A DNA stretch of 64,000 bases, taken from Streptomyces sp. 11x1 (GTDB lineage Bacteria; Actinomycetota; Actinomycetes; Streptomycetales; Streptomycetaceae). The notes below the pieces were generated by a model, which saw nothing but the letters and a program-made list of their open reading frames with translations, had not been told where the DNA came from and did no database searches. Both the position numbers and the translations under genes were made by a program. Positions 43,379-52,366 of this stretch are shown here, piece by piece. Every line of letters begins with the position of its first letter. The stretch's first letter is position 1. The stretch covers positions 1,116,001 to 1,180,000 of the forward strand of contig NZ_CP122458.1 in NCBI RefSeq assembly GCF_032598905.1. Direction: 5' to 3'.

Positions 43379-44755
43379 GTGACCAGCTGGGTCGGCCGGA
43401 CCGCCGTCGAGATAGCCGCCGCCGTACGGGAGAAGCGGACCACGCCGCGTGAGGTGGTGGCGGAGCATCTGGCGCGGATCGAGGCCCTGGACGGGCGGGT
43501 CGGGGCGTTCCGCACGGTCCGGGCCAAGGCGGCCCTGGCAGAGGCCGACGAGGTGGCCGACCGGGCCGATCTGGCCGAACTGCCCCTGGCGGGCGTGCCG
43601 GTGGCGATCAAGGACAACCTCGCCGTGCGGGGCGAGTCCACCCGGAACGGGTCCGCAGCGACCTCCGAGGCGCCGGCCGGGGAGGACCATGTGACCGTGG
43701 CCCGGCTGCGGGCGGCGGGCGCGGTGGTCGTGGGGCTCACGAACGTGCCCGAGCTGTGTGTCTTCGGCACCACCGACGGCGTGCACGGCACCGCCCGCAA
43801 CCCCTGGGACACCGCGCGCACCACCGGTGGCTCCTCGGGCGGCAGTGCGGCCGCCGTCGCCGCCGGGCTGGTGCCGCTGGCCCTGGGCAACGACGGCATG
43901 GGCTCGCTGCGGATACCGGCCGCGAACTGCGGGGTCCTCGGCCTCAAGCCGGGCTTCGGTGTCGTCCCGGCGGACATCGGGCACGGCGACTGGTTCGGCA
44001 TGTCCGAGAACGGGCCGCTGGCGACGACGGTCGAGGACGCCCGGCTGATGTTCGGGATACTGGCGGACACGGCCGCCACGGACCCGCCCGGATCCGCACC
44101 GTCCGGATCCGCGCCGCCCGCGCCGAGCATCGCAGTGTCCGTGCGTAGCCCCCTGGTCGGCGTGACCGTCACGCGCGCGTACGCCGATGCCGCGCGCCGG
44201 GCCGCCGAGCTGCTCGCCGGGGCCGGGCTGACGGTGCGGCGGGCCGATCCGCCGTACCCTCTCTGGCTGGGCACGACCTCGCTGGCGCACTGGACCGCGG
44301 GGACGGCGATGGACGCGGAGGGCCTCGATCCGCGGTTGCTCACCCGGCGCACGCGGGTGCACGCGGCCGTGGGGCGGCGCTTCCTGAAGGGGGTGCGCGC
44401 GGGCGACCGCCGGGAGCAGTTGCGCCGGCGCATGGAGCCGTTCTTCGCCGAGCACGACGTGCTCCTCACCCCGGCGCTCGCCCGGCGGGGGCCCGGCGCC
44501 GCGAACTGGCACGAGCGGGGGTGGCTGCGCAATCTGCTGGTGAACACCAACTACGCACCGCTGACCCCGCCGTGGAACCTCACGGGTCGGCCCGCGATGT
44601 CCGTGCCGTTCGGCACGCTTCCCTCGGGGGCGCCGTGCGCGGTTCAGTTGGTGGGCCGCCCGGGCCGCGAACTCGAACTCCTGTCGGTGGCGGGCCGGTT
44701 GGAGGAACTCAACCCCTGGTCACGGACGGCACCGCTCGACCGGCCGGATCGGTAG
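43379..44755 (+). CDS. Amidase (amidase-signature family)
   Basis: Hydrolase of 458 residues. The Ser-cisSer-Lys triad is visible: Lys in PVAIKDNLAVRG, Ser in GGSSGGSAAAVAAG and Ser in GMGSLRIPAANCGVLGLKP. A Gly/Ser/Pro-rich loop (PPGSAPSGSAPPAPS) interrupts the middle. GTG start; ribosome site weak. GatA is unlikely because gatC and gatB are absent. The substrate is unknown. Confidence 0.9.
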   Translation: MTSWVGRTAVEIAAAVREKRTTPREVVAEHLARIEALDGRVGAFRTVRAKAALAEADEVADRADLAELPLAGVPVAIKDNLAVRGESTRNGSAATSEAPAGEDHVTVARLRAAGAVVVGLTNVPELCVFGTTDGVHGTARNPWDTARTTGGSSGGSAAAVAAGLVPLALGNDGMGSLRIPAANCGVLGLKPGFGVVPADIGHGDWFGMSENGPLATTVEDARLMFGILADTAATDPPGSAPSGSAPPAPSIAVSVRSPLVGVTVTRAYADAARRAAELLAGAGLTVRRADPPYPLWLGTTSLAHWTAGTAMDAEGLDPRLLTRRTRVHAAVGRRFLKGVRAGDRREQLRRRMEPFFAEHDVLLTPALARRGPGAANWHERGWLRNLLVNTNYAPLTPPWNLTGRPAMSVPFGTLPSGAPCAVQLVGRPGRELELLSVAGRLEELNPWSRTAPLDRPDR

Positions 44756-44810
44756 AGGCACCCGGAACCGGCCGTGTCACACCGCCTTCCGGGGGACGTG
44801 ATCGGTCTCG

Positions 44811-45293
44811 TCACAGCGCCTTGTACATGATGTGCAGTCCCACCAGGCCGTCCTTCGGGTGCTCGAAGGCGTCCGGGACGGTGGCGAGGACGGTGAAGCC
44901 GAGGGAGGTCCAGAGCCGTACGGCGGGGTTGGTCTCGACGACGGCGTTGAACACCATGCCCCGGAAGCCCTGGGCCGCGGCCGCGGCGAGGACGTGTGCG
45001 GCGAGGGCGCGGCCGATACCGCGGCCGCCGTGGTCGGGGTCGACGATGAAGCCCGCGTTGGCGATATGGGCCGCGGGGCCACCGTAGTTGGGGGTGAGGT
45101 AGGCGGAGCCGACCGGCGTTCCGGTCTCGTCCTCGGCGACGTACACGCGCTTGGCGGGGGCCATCCACAGGGCGCGGGCGGCTTCCTCGGAGGTGTCCGG
45201 GTCCCAGGTGTAGGTCTCGCCCGCGGCGACGACGCGGTGCCAGAACGGCCAGATGCCGGGCCAGTCGTCGGCGGTGGCTTCTCTGATCTGCAT
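44811..45293 (-). CDS. GNAT family N-acetyltransferase
   Basis: A 160-residue acetyltransferase: MQIREATADDWPGIWPFWH at the start, the acetyl-CoA loop FIVDPDHGGRGIGRALAAHVL and the NAVVETNPAVRLWTSLGF segment. It is convergent with the amidase gene, 55 bp apart. The closest general type is the amino-acid or phosphinothricin-like GNAT group, but no substrate can be given. Confidence 0.88.
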   Translation of the reverse strand: MQIREATADDWPGIWPFWHRVVAAGETYTWDPDTSEEAARALWMAPAKRVYVAEDETGTPVGSAYLTPNYGGPAAHIANAGFIVDPDHGGRGIGRALAAHVLAAAAAQGFRGMVFNAVVETNPAVRLWTSLGFTVLATVPDAFEHPKDGLVGLHIMYKAL

Positions 45294-45342
45294 GGGCGTG
45301 AGTCTGGCACGCCCATGCAGACGGCGATCGCGATGCTCCCGC

Positions 45343-45516
45343 TCAGTCCACGCTGGGCAGGATGTGGGGCTCGGCGAGGTCGTCCTCGTAGCCCGCCAGC
45401 CGGATCGGGGCGGACCTGGCCCACACGTCCAGGCTGCCCAGTTCCTTCTTCGACCGGCCGCTGCCCTCGGTGTGTTCCTCGGGGCGTGGCTCGCGATTCG
45501 TCTTCTCTGGTGTCAC
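45343..45516 (-). CDS. Orphan 57-residue peptide
   Basis: A small gene with a GTG start and a textbook AAGGAG at 45523-45528, six bases before the start. The product has a charged leader-like first half (TPEKTNREPRPEEHTEGSG) and a distinct second half: LDVWARSAPIRLAGYEDD followed by AEPHILPSVD. There is no signal peptide, membrane segment or zinc motif. The split into a hydrophilic leader and a core rich in Trp, Tyr, Asp and Pro resembles RiPP precursors, but no modifying enzyme lies next to it. A small regulatory protein is the other option. Function unknown. Confidence 0.65.
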   Translation of the reverse strand: MTPEKTNREPRPEEHTEGSGRSKKELGSLDVWARSAPIRLAGYEDDLAEPHILPSVD

Positions 45517-46011
45517 CGCGCACTCCTTATGTGTCGGGTCACCCTCGGGACGTCGGCCCAGCCTGCCGCTGTGCGCCTGACGTCCGCCCGGGTCTGAGTC
45601 GTTGTCAGTTCGGACGCGGTGGCGCCGGATTGCCTGGAGATGAGAGCAGGCCGTGGTGACCGGCTTGTCCCGGGACGGACCGTGGGTGCGGGTGGGACCC
45701 ATATAAGGCTGTCCGTCCGGTACAGAGTAACCAAATGAGCGGGTGGCCGCTCGATGGGGCTGAAAACACGAGGTAACTGTCTTGAGTCGTTCAGTGCCCA
45801 GCAAGCCCCACCCTAGGGCAAGTTGCCCCATTTGTTCGGTTTCTCATCACTCGTTCGGCTCAGTACTCGACCCCCGCACCGTTCCGACAACCCATCGGAT
45901 CGCCGTGCCCGGTACGCAGTTCAGGTCCTGTTGGCCGAATCGCAAGCCGACCATGATCTGCTCATGTGTCGCAACGGCATTTCTCGCGGGCGGACTCGGG
46001 AGGACCGGCGG
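45517..46011. promoter_or_regulatory. Long divergent leader region with a 13-bp palindrome
   Basis: 495 bp without a convincing gene, between the orphan peptide gene and the HD-like gene. The palindrome GGGCAA-G-TTGCCC at 45816-45828 is followed by CCC, and the 45690-45790 stretch is comparatively AT-rich (ATATAAGG, GTAACCAAATG), consistent with promoters. No RNA structure of a known class was recognised. Confidence 0.4.
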
Positions 46012-46509
46012 ATGGAACTGCGCGGCGTCGAGGAGCTGATGGACCTGCTGCACGCCTGCCGGGGCGGCGGCCCGACTGCGGACCGCCGCGGGGGCGCCGC
46101 GGTCGATCCGTACGAACACGCGCTGCAGACCGCCGCGCTGTTGCGCCGAGGCCGGCCCGCCGACAAGGAACTGCAGGTGGCGGGCCTGGTGCACGCCATC
46201 GGACGGCTGCTCCGTCCGGGTGACGACACCGGCCACGCCGACCTGGCCGCCGACACGGTGCGCCCCCTGCTCGGCGAGCGGGTGGCCCGGCTCGTACGCC
46301 TGCACGCCCTCGGCGCGGACGATCTGGTGCGGCTGCACGCGGGCGGGTGGGCGGACGCCACGCTCGTCGAGGACGTGCTGGCCCTGCGGCACGCGGACGA
46401 GGCGGGGTGGACCCCCGGCATGGAGGCCGGGGTCCTGGAGGACTGGCGGACGGTGCTGGAGTTGGTGGCGGACCGGGCGAGGGCGGCTCACCACTTGCCG
46501 GGCACGTAG
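46012..46509 (+). CDS. HD-domain-like protein with altered metal site
   Basis: A 165-residue protein related to the small HD-superfamily proteins of PhnZ/MIOX type: VDPYEHALQTAALLRR, then QVAGLVHAIGRLL, GHADLAADTVRPLLG and the basic RHADEAGWTPG near the end. The key His-Asp doublet reads His-Ala (VHAIG), so the classical metal site is incomplete and it may be inactive or have another role. GGGAGGA precedes the ATG. Its last 22 bp overlap the 3' end of the convergent SDR gene. Confidence 0.7.
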   Translation: MELRGVEELMDLLHACRGGGPTADRRGGAAVDPYEHALQTAALLRRGRPADKELQVAGLVHAIGRLLRPGDDTGHADLAADTVRPLLGERVARLVRLHALGADDLVRLHAGGWADATLVEDVLALRHADEAGWTPGMEAGVLEDWRTVLELVADRARAAHHLPGT

Positions 46510-47990
46510 TCCTTCAGGAAGATGCCGTACAGGTCCTCGCCCTGCTCGCCGCGGACGACGGGGTCGTAGACGCGGGCCGCGCCGTCCACGAGGTCGAGCG
46601 GGGCGTGGAAGCCCTCGTCGGCGAGGCGCAGCTTGTCGAAGTGGGGGCGCTCGTCGGTGATCCAGCCGGTGTCGACGGAGGTCATGAGGATGCCGTCGGT
46701 CTGGAACATCTCCTGCGCGCTGGTCCGCGTGACCATGTTCATCGCGGCCTTGGCGGCGTTGGTGTTCGGGTGCCCCGCGCCCTTGTAGCCACGGCCGAAG
46801 ACGCCTTCCATCGCCGAGACGTTCACGACGTACGCGCGTCCGCTTCTCGCCTTGCGGGCGGCGTCGGCCATGGCCGGGCGGAGCTTGCTGATCAGGATGA
46901 ACGGTGCCGTGTAGTTGCACAGCTGGGTCTCCAGCAGTTCCACCGGCGAGATCTGCTCGATGGTCTGCACCCAGGTGTTGGTGTCGACGACGTCGGGGAC
47001 GAGACCGCCCGCGTCGATGGCGGTGCCGTCGAGGTGCCGGGCGACGCTGGCGTTGCCCGCGACCAGGGCGAGGTCGGCGACCTGCTGCGCGTCGAGGCCG
47101 CTGGTGCCGAGGGGCAGCGCGGCGGGCCCGCCGAGATCACCGACGGCGCCGGAGTTGAAGGCGCCGATGACGTGGTGCGCGGGGAGCTCCCCGGCGGGCA
47201 GCGGGGCGCTCTCCCCGTCCACCAGGGCGGCGTACGCGGAGGGCAGCCGGCGTACGGTCTGGGTCGCGTTGTTGATGAGGACGTCGAGGGGGCCGGCCTC
47301 GGCGATCTGGTCGGCGAGGGCGACGGCCTGCGCCGGGTCGCGCAGGTCGATGCCGACGACCTCCAGCCGGTGCATCCAGTCCCCCGAGTCGTCCATGGCC
47401 TTGAAGCGGCGGATGGCGTCCTTGGGGAAGCGGGTGGTGATCGTGGTGTGCGCGCCGTCGCGCAGCAGGCGCAGGGCGATGTACATGCCGATCTTGGCCC
47501 GGCCGCCGGTGAGCAGGGCGCGCTTGCCGGTGAGGTCGGCGCGGACGTCGCGCTTGGCGCGGTTCAGGGCAGCGCAGTCCTGGCAGAGCTGGTGGTAGAA
47601 GTAGTCGACTTCCACGTACCGGGTCTTGCAGGTGTAGCAGGAGCGCGGGCGCTGGAGTATCCCCGCGATCTTCCCCGCCTCCGTGACGGACGACGGCAGG
47701 ATGCCCTCGGTCTCGTCGTCGATGCGCTGGGCGGAGCCGGTCGCCGTGGCCTCGGTGACCGCTTTGTCGTGGGCGGTCTTGGCGGCGCGGCGTTCCTGGC
47801 GGCGGCGCTGCTTGACCGTGCGGTAGACGCCGGCGGTCGCCCGGCGCACGGCGATCGCGTCCGGGTGGTCGACGTCCAGCTTGTCGAGCTCCTCCAGCAC
47901 GCTGAGACACACGGCGAGCCGGTCCGGGTCGATGCCGGGGCCGTACACGACCTCGTCCGTGGTCGCGGGGCCGTCCTCTGTCACCGTCAT
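46488..47990 (-). CDS. SDR family protein with N-terminal zinc ribbon
   Basis: A 500-residue fusion. Residues 1-110 are helical and charged; a C-x2-C...C-x2-C zinc ribbon (CYTC at 118-121, CQDC at 136-139) precedes a Rossmann fold with TGGRAKIG at 161-168 and LINNATQT. In the active site the Ser is kept (VNVSAMEG), but the YxxxK position reads TNAAK, so the catalytic Tyr is missing. This variant resembles a distinct clade of large SDRs; reductase chemistry is doubtful. ATG at 47990. The 3' end overlaps the HD-like gene. Confidence 0.82.
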   Translation of the reverse strand: MTVTEDGPATTDEVVYGPGIDPDRLAVCLSVLEELDKLDVDHPDAIAVRRATAGVYRTVKQRRRQERRAAKTAHDKAVTEATATGSAQRIDDETEGILPSSVTEAGKIAGILQRPRSCYTCKTRYVEVDYFYHQLCQDCAALNRAKRDVRADLTGKRALLTGGRAKIGMYIALRLLRDGAHTTITTRFPKDAIRRFKAMDDSGDWMHRLEVVGIDLRDPAQAVALADQIAEAGPLDVLINNATQTVRRLPSAYAALVDGESAPLPAGELPAHHVIGAFNSGAVGDLGGPAALPLGTSGLDAQQVADLALVAGNASVARHLDGTAIDAGGLVPDVVDTNTWVQTIEQISPVELLETQLCNYTAPFILISKLRPAMADAARKARSGRAYVVNVSAMEGVFGRGYKGAGHPNTNAAKAAMNMVTRTSAQEMFQTDGILMTSVDTGWITDERPHFDKLRLADEGFHAPLDLVDGAARVYDPVVRGEQGEDLYGIFLKDYVPGKW

Positions 47991-48110
47991 CGCGCTGCCG
48001 TTTCCCTGATCACGTGCGGCGCGCCGGCCGCATCCGCTGTCGAACGGGGAATTGTACGGAGCGGAGGCTGTGGTGACCAAACTTCGGGTGCGGGTCCGGT
48101 GGAGGCTGGT

Positions 48111-48253
48111 CGCGCAGTTCCCCGCGCCCCTGAAAAGCAGGGGCTGCGCCCCATGCTTTTCAGGCCCGCAGGGCCGTGGTCTTTCAGACCCGCAGGGCCG
48201 TGGTCTTTCAGGCCCGCAGGGCCTGGGTTTTCAGGGGCGCGGGGAACTGCGCG
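48111..48253. repeat. Intergenic repeat family 1, copy E (inverted pair with tandem centre)
   Basis: Arms at 48111-48136 and 48228-48253 are perfect 26-bp complements. Between them, a 24-bp unit starting CAG(G/A)CCCGCAGGGCC is repeated in tandem at 48161, 48185 and 48209 (the last slightly diverged), next to a GGGGCTGCGCCCC palindrome at 48140-48152. Confidence 0.88.
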
Positions 48254-48295
48254 AGAAGCCCCACGCACCCGCATCCGACAACGCACCCCCATGCG

Positions 48296-49642
48296 TCACA
48301 CCTCACACGCCACCAACAGCTCCCGCACCTCCCGCGTGACCGCCGCGGACAGTCGCTCCAGGTCCGGGACGGCCTCCCCGTCGGCGACCAGCCCGTAGTG
48401 GACGCTCCCCCGGTACGTGGAGACGGCCACCGCGAGGGACTGCCCGTGGGCCAGCGGAGCGAGGGGGTAGATCTCGGCCAGCGGGCAGCCGCCGAGCCGG
48501 AGGCCGAGGCTGGGCAGGGGGACGCTGGTGACGAGGATGTCGAACCAGAGGCGCGCGGCCTGACTGACCAGCGGCCCTCCGAGCCGGTGACCGAGCGGCA
48601 GCACGTGGTCGGCGAGCAGGGCCACCGCGCCCGCGCCCCGGTTGGGCCCCGCCTCCTTGTTGCGGTCCATCGCCGCACGCACCGTACGCAGCCTGCGCAG
48701 CGGGTCCGGATCGTCCACCGGCAGTTTCATCAGGTACCCGGAGAGCCGGTTGCCCTGCGGGTGCGCCGTGCGCGGCCGGCGCTTGGAGACGGGGATCAGC
48801 GCCCGGGGCGCGACCCCTTCGCTGCCGTCCCCGCGCTCGTCCAGCCACCGGCGCAGCGCGCCCGCCACCACGGCGATGAGGACGTCGTTGACGGTGCCGC
48901 CGACGGTCTTGCGGATCCGGTGCACGTCGTCCAGGTCCACGAGCACCCCGGCGGTACGGCGGGTGCCGCTCGCCCCGGAGGTCAGCGCGGCCGGGGACCG
49001 GGCGCCGAGGCTCGCGTCGAGCGTGGTGCGGGCGACGGAGGCGCCGATGTCGAGGGCGCGCCCGAGGTCGGAGAGGGTGCCCCTGACCAGGTCGGGGAGT
49101 TTGCGTACGTCGTCGAGGAGGCCGCGGGGAGGCTCGGCGGGGCGGGGCCGGGGCGCGGGCATGTCGATGGGGTCCATGACGGCGGCGGCGAGCGTCAGCG
49201 CGCGCAGTCCGTCGGCGAGGGCGTGGTGGAACTTGAAGAGCACGGCGAAGGAGGTGCCGTCCTCCCCCGGCAGCACATGCGCCTCCCAGGGCGGCCGGCC
49301 GCGCTCCAGCGGGCGCTCCATCAGCCGTCCGGCCACGGTGTGGAAGTCGGCGGCCGGCGCGTGCAGCCGCACGTGGTCGAAGGGCTCGAAGTCGGCGACG
49401 GGCTCCCGGGTCGCGCCGCCGAACGCCAGGGGCAGCCGGACGTCCGGGAGCCACACGTCCCGGATCCGCATCCGCAGCGCGGGCACCGCGGCGGCCCGCG
49501 TGGCGAGCAGTTCGGCGGCGTGGGCGCCCGCGGTGGGCGAGTTCGCCGTGAAGACGCCGAGGGCGGCCAGGTGCATGGGGTGTTCGGCGGACTCGATGTT
49601 CCAGAACGCAAGGTCGAGGGGGGCGAGCAGGTCAGAAGTCAA
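48296..49642 (-). CDS. Wax ester synthase/diacylglycerol acyltransferase (WS/DGAT) family protein
   Basis: A 448-residue acyltransferase that forms triacylglycerol or wax esters from acyl-CoA. The catalytic HHxxxDG motif is FKFHHALADGLRAL. The N-terminus LLAPLDLAFWNIESAEHPMH and a TVNDVLIAVVAGALRRWL segment are typical of actinobacterial tgs/atf proteins. TTG start with GAGGC upstream. It probably feeds storage lipid synthesis next to the glycogen genes. Confidence 0.9.
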   Translation of the reverse strand: MTSDLLAPLDLAFWNIESAEHPMHLAALGVFTANSPTAGAHAAELLATRAAAVPALRMRIRDVWLPDVRLPLAFGGATREPVADFEPFDHVRLHAPAADFHTVAGRLMERPLERGRPPWEAHVLPGEDGTSFAVLFKFHHALADGLRALTLAAAVMDPIDMPAPRPRPAEPPRGLLDDVRKLPDLVRGTLSDLGRALDIGASVARTTLDASLGARSPAALTSGASGTRRTAGVLVDLDDVHRIRKTVGGTVNDVLIAVVAGALRRWLDERGDGSEGVAPRALIPVSKRRPRTAHPQGNRLSGYLMKLPVDDPDPLRRLRTVRAAMDRNKEAGPNRGAGAVALLADHVLPLGHRLGGPLVSQAARLWFDILVTSVPLPSLGLRLGGCPLAEIYPLAPLAHGQSLAVAVSTYRGSVHYGLVADGEAVPDLERLSAAVTREVRELLVACEV

Positions 49643-49842
49643 TGGCTTGCCTCGCGTCGACGACGGGTGAGTCGGTAGTCAATCGCTGATGCCCGATTAC
49701 GGTCAAGTACGATCAAGCTACGCACAGTTAACAACAGGTTAAGTCCCGCCTCCGAGAAAAGGCGGGACCCATGGGACATCTGTGTGCACTACGGTCACCC
49801 TGAAGGGCTAGGTGCCCCGTCCAGGACACCTGCCGGCCCTCG

Positions 49843-51063
49843 CTAGGACACCTGCTGGCCCTTGCCCAGCGCGATCACTCCGCCCCGGGAGACGGTGTAC
49901 AGCTCGGCGTCCCGCTCGGGGTTGACTCCGATGGTGGCGCCCGGAGGCACCTGGACGTTCTTGTCGAGCACGGCTCCCCGGACGACCGCACCCCGCCCGA
50001 TGTGGACGTTGTCGTGCAGGACCGAGCCCTGGACGACCGCGCCCGGGTCCACGACGACCCCCGGGGAGAGCACCGACCGCGTGACCTGGCCACGGATCAG
50101 ACAGCCCGCGCTGATGATCGACTCACTCGCCATCCCGCCCGCGTTGAAACGGGCCGGGGAGAGCTGGCCGGAGCTGGTGTAGATGGGCCAGCTGCGGTTG
50201 AAGAGGTTGAAGGCGGGGCGCTCGGCGATGAGATCCATATGGGCGTCGTAGTAGGCGTCGAGGGTGCCGACGTCCCGCCAGTAGCCCTGGTCACGGGTGG
50301 TCTCGCCCGGCACGTGGTTGGCACTGAAGTCGTACAGCTGGGCCTCCCCCCGCTCGGTGAGCTGGGGCAGGATCGAGCCGCCCATGTCGTGGACGGAGTC
50401 CTCGTCCTCCGCGTCCCGCTGGAGCGCCTCCACCAGGGCCTTGGTGGTGAAGATGTAGTTGCCCATCGAGGCGAACACGCATTCGGGGTCGTCGACCAGG
50501 CCCGGCGGGTCGGCGGGCTTCTCCAGGAAGCGTTCGACGGTCCGGCCGTCGGAGCCGGGCGTGATCACTCCGAAGGAGGACGACTCCCCGCGCGGCACCC
50601 GGATACCGGCCACCGTCACACCCGCGCCGCCCTCGATGTGCTGCGCCAGCATCTGGCGGGGGTCCATGCGGTACACGTGGTCGGCGCCGAAAACGGCCAC
50701 GTACTCGGGCTGTTCGTCGTGGACCAGGTTCAGGGACTGCAGGAGGGCGTCGGCGCTGCCCAGGTACCAGCGCGGGCCGAGCCGCTGCTGGGCCGGGACC
50801 GGGGTGACGTAGTTGCCCAGCAGGCTCGACATCCGCCAGGTCGTGGTGATGTGCCGGTCCAGCGAGTGCGACTTGTACTGCGTGAGCACGCAGATGCGCA
50901 GGATGTCCGCGTTGACGAGATTGGACAGGACGAAGTCCACCAGGCGGTACGTACCGCCGAAGGTCACCGCTGGTTTCGCGCGGTCGGCCGTGAGGGGCAT
51001 CAACCTCTTGCCCTCACCGCCCGCCAGTACGATTCCCAGCACCGAAGGTCCACCGCGCCGCAT
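49843..51063 (-). CDS. glgC: Glucose-1-phosphate adenylyltransferase
   Basis: Makes ADP-glucose from glucose-1-phosphate and ATP. The 406-residue protein has the nucleotide-binding [24 protein letters not shown], the [17 protein letters not shown] block, [14 protein letters not shown] and, near the C-terminus, a left-handed beta-helix ([30 protein letters not shown]). It lies 55 bp downstream of the glycogen synthase gene on the same strand, so they form an operon. Confidence 0.96.
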   Translation of the reverse strand: MRRGGPSVLGIVLAGGEGKRLMPLTADRAKPAVTFGGTYRLVDFVLSNLVNADILRICVLTQYKSHSLDRHITTTWRMSSLLGNYVTPVPAQQRLGPRWYLGSADALLQSLNLVHDEQPEYVAVFGADHVYRMDPRQMLAQHIEGGAGVTVAGIRVPRGESSSFGVITPGSDGRTVERFLEKPADPPGLVDDPECVFASMGNYIFTTKALVEALQRDAEDEDSVHDMGGSILPQLTERGEAQLYDFSANHVPGETTRDQGYWRDVGTLDAYYDAHMDLIAERPAFNLFNRSWPIYTSSGQLSPARFNAGGMASESIISAGCLIRGQVTRSVLSPGVVVDPGAVVQGSVLHDNVHIGRGAVVRGAVLDKNVQVPPGATIGVNPERDAELYTVSRGGVIALGKGQQVS

Positions 51064-51118
51064 GCCGCCGCCCCTCTACGCCCGGTCGTGCCGAACGCTG
51101 TTCCTGACTGCTCTGTGA

Positions 51119-52270
51119 CTACCCCTGTTCGAGGACTTCCTCATAAAGCCGGACGGTCCGCCGGGCCACCGCGTCCCAGCCGAACTCCCGCACCGCGCGC
51201 TCCCGGCCGGCCTCACCCATCCGGGCGGCCGTCGCGGGGTCGGCGAGCACCGAGTCCAGGGCCCGGGCCAGTCCGTATTCGAAGTCGTCCTCGGTCGGTA
51301 CGAGGAGGCCCGTGACACCGTGCTCCACCACTTCCGGTATACCTCCGACCCGCGAGGCCACCACGGCCGTGCCACATGCCATGGCCTCCAGGTTGACAAT
51401 ACCGAGCGGCTCGTACACCGACGGGCAGACGAACACCGCCGCATGGGTGAGAAGCTGTATCACGTCCGGGCGGGGCAGCATCTGCGGTATCCAGAACAGG
51501 CCCTTGCGCACGCGGCTCAGTTCCGCGAAGAGGTCGCGGAACTCCTGGTCGATCTCCGGAGTGTCGGGGGCGCCCGCGCAGAGCACGACCTGCGCGGCCG
51601 GATCGATGTCCCGCACGGCGCGCAGCAGGTGGGGCACGCCCTTCTGCCGGGTGATACGGCCGACGAACAGGACGTACGGACGGTCGGGGTCGACGCCGAG
51701 GCGGTCGAGGACGTCCGTTCCGTGGTCCGGCCGGTAGAGCGAGGTGTCGATGCCGTTGTGCACGACATGGAGCCGCGCCGGGTCCAGGGCGGGGTAGCAG
51801 CCGAGGATGTCGTCGCGCATGGCGCCGGAGACGGCGATCACCGCGTCGGCGGACTCGATCGCGGTGCGCTCGGCCCAGCTGGACAGGGCGTAGCCGCCGC
51901 CGAGTTGCTCGGCCTTCCAGGGGCGCAGCGGTTCCAGCGAGTGGGCGGTCATCACGTGCGGGACACCGTGCAGCAGTTTGCCGAGGTGGCCGGCCAGGTT
52001 GGCGTACCAGGTGTGCGAGTGGACCAGTTCGCGGCCCCGGAGGCCGGCGGCGACGGAGAGGTCCACGGAGAAGGTGCGCAGCGCGTCGTTGGCGCCGTCG
52101 AGCGCGGACCAGGGCCGGTGGCGCACGACACCACCGGCGGCGCCCTCTCCCCAGCAGTGCACGTCGAGATCGACCAGGGATCTCAACTCGTGGGCGAGGA
52201 ACTCGACATGGACGCCCGCGCCGCCGTAGACGTCGGGCGGATACTCCCGGGTCAGCAGGCCGACTCGCAC
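51119..52270 (-). CDS. glgA: Glycogen synthase, actinobacterial GT4 type (GlgA/GlgM)
   Basis: Glycosyltransferase of 383 residues: MRVGLLTREYPPDVYGGAGVHVE at the N-terminus, VHNGIDTSLYRPDHGTDVL, FVGRITRQKGVPHLLRAV and the donor-site VCPSVYEPLGIVNLEAMACG. In mycobacteria the equivalent protein (also called GlgM) makes maltose-1-phosphate from ADP-glucose; whether this one does so or extends glycogen directly cannot be told. GTG start. Confidence 0.92.
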   Translation of the reverse strand: MRVGLLTREYPPDVYGGAGVHVEFLAHELRSLVDLDVHCWGEGAAGGVVRHRPWSALDGANDALRTFSVDLSVAAGLRGRELVHSHTWYANLAGHLGKLLHGVPHVMTAHSLEPLRPWKAEQLGGGYALSSWAERTAIESADAVIAVSGAMRDDILGCYPALDPARLHVVHNGIDTSLYRPDHGTDVLDRLGVDPDRPYVLFVGRITRQKGVPHLLRAVRDIDPAAQVVLCAGAPDTPEIDQEFRDLFAELSRVRKGLFWIPQMLPRPDVIQLLTHAAVFVCPSVYEPLGIVNLEAMACGTAVVASRVGGIPEVVEHGVTGLLVPTEDDFEYGLARALDSVLADPATAARMGEAGRERAVREFGWDAVARRTVRLYEEVLEQG

Positions 52271-52366
52271 CCGGAACCCCCTGTCTCAGCGGCTGGTTCC
52301 CACATGGTCACCCAGAAGGGTCAGTTGGGGAAGACCACGACGTTCGCGCGGGCGCACGCTCCGGGG

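Noticed and set aside
48161..48231. Three 24-bp repeats as a CRISPR-like array
   Set aside because: The units are directly adjacent with no unique spacers and lie inside a known repeat type.
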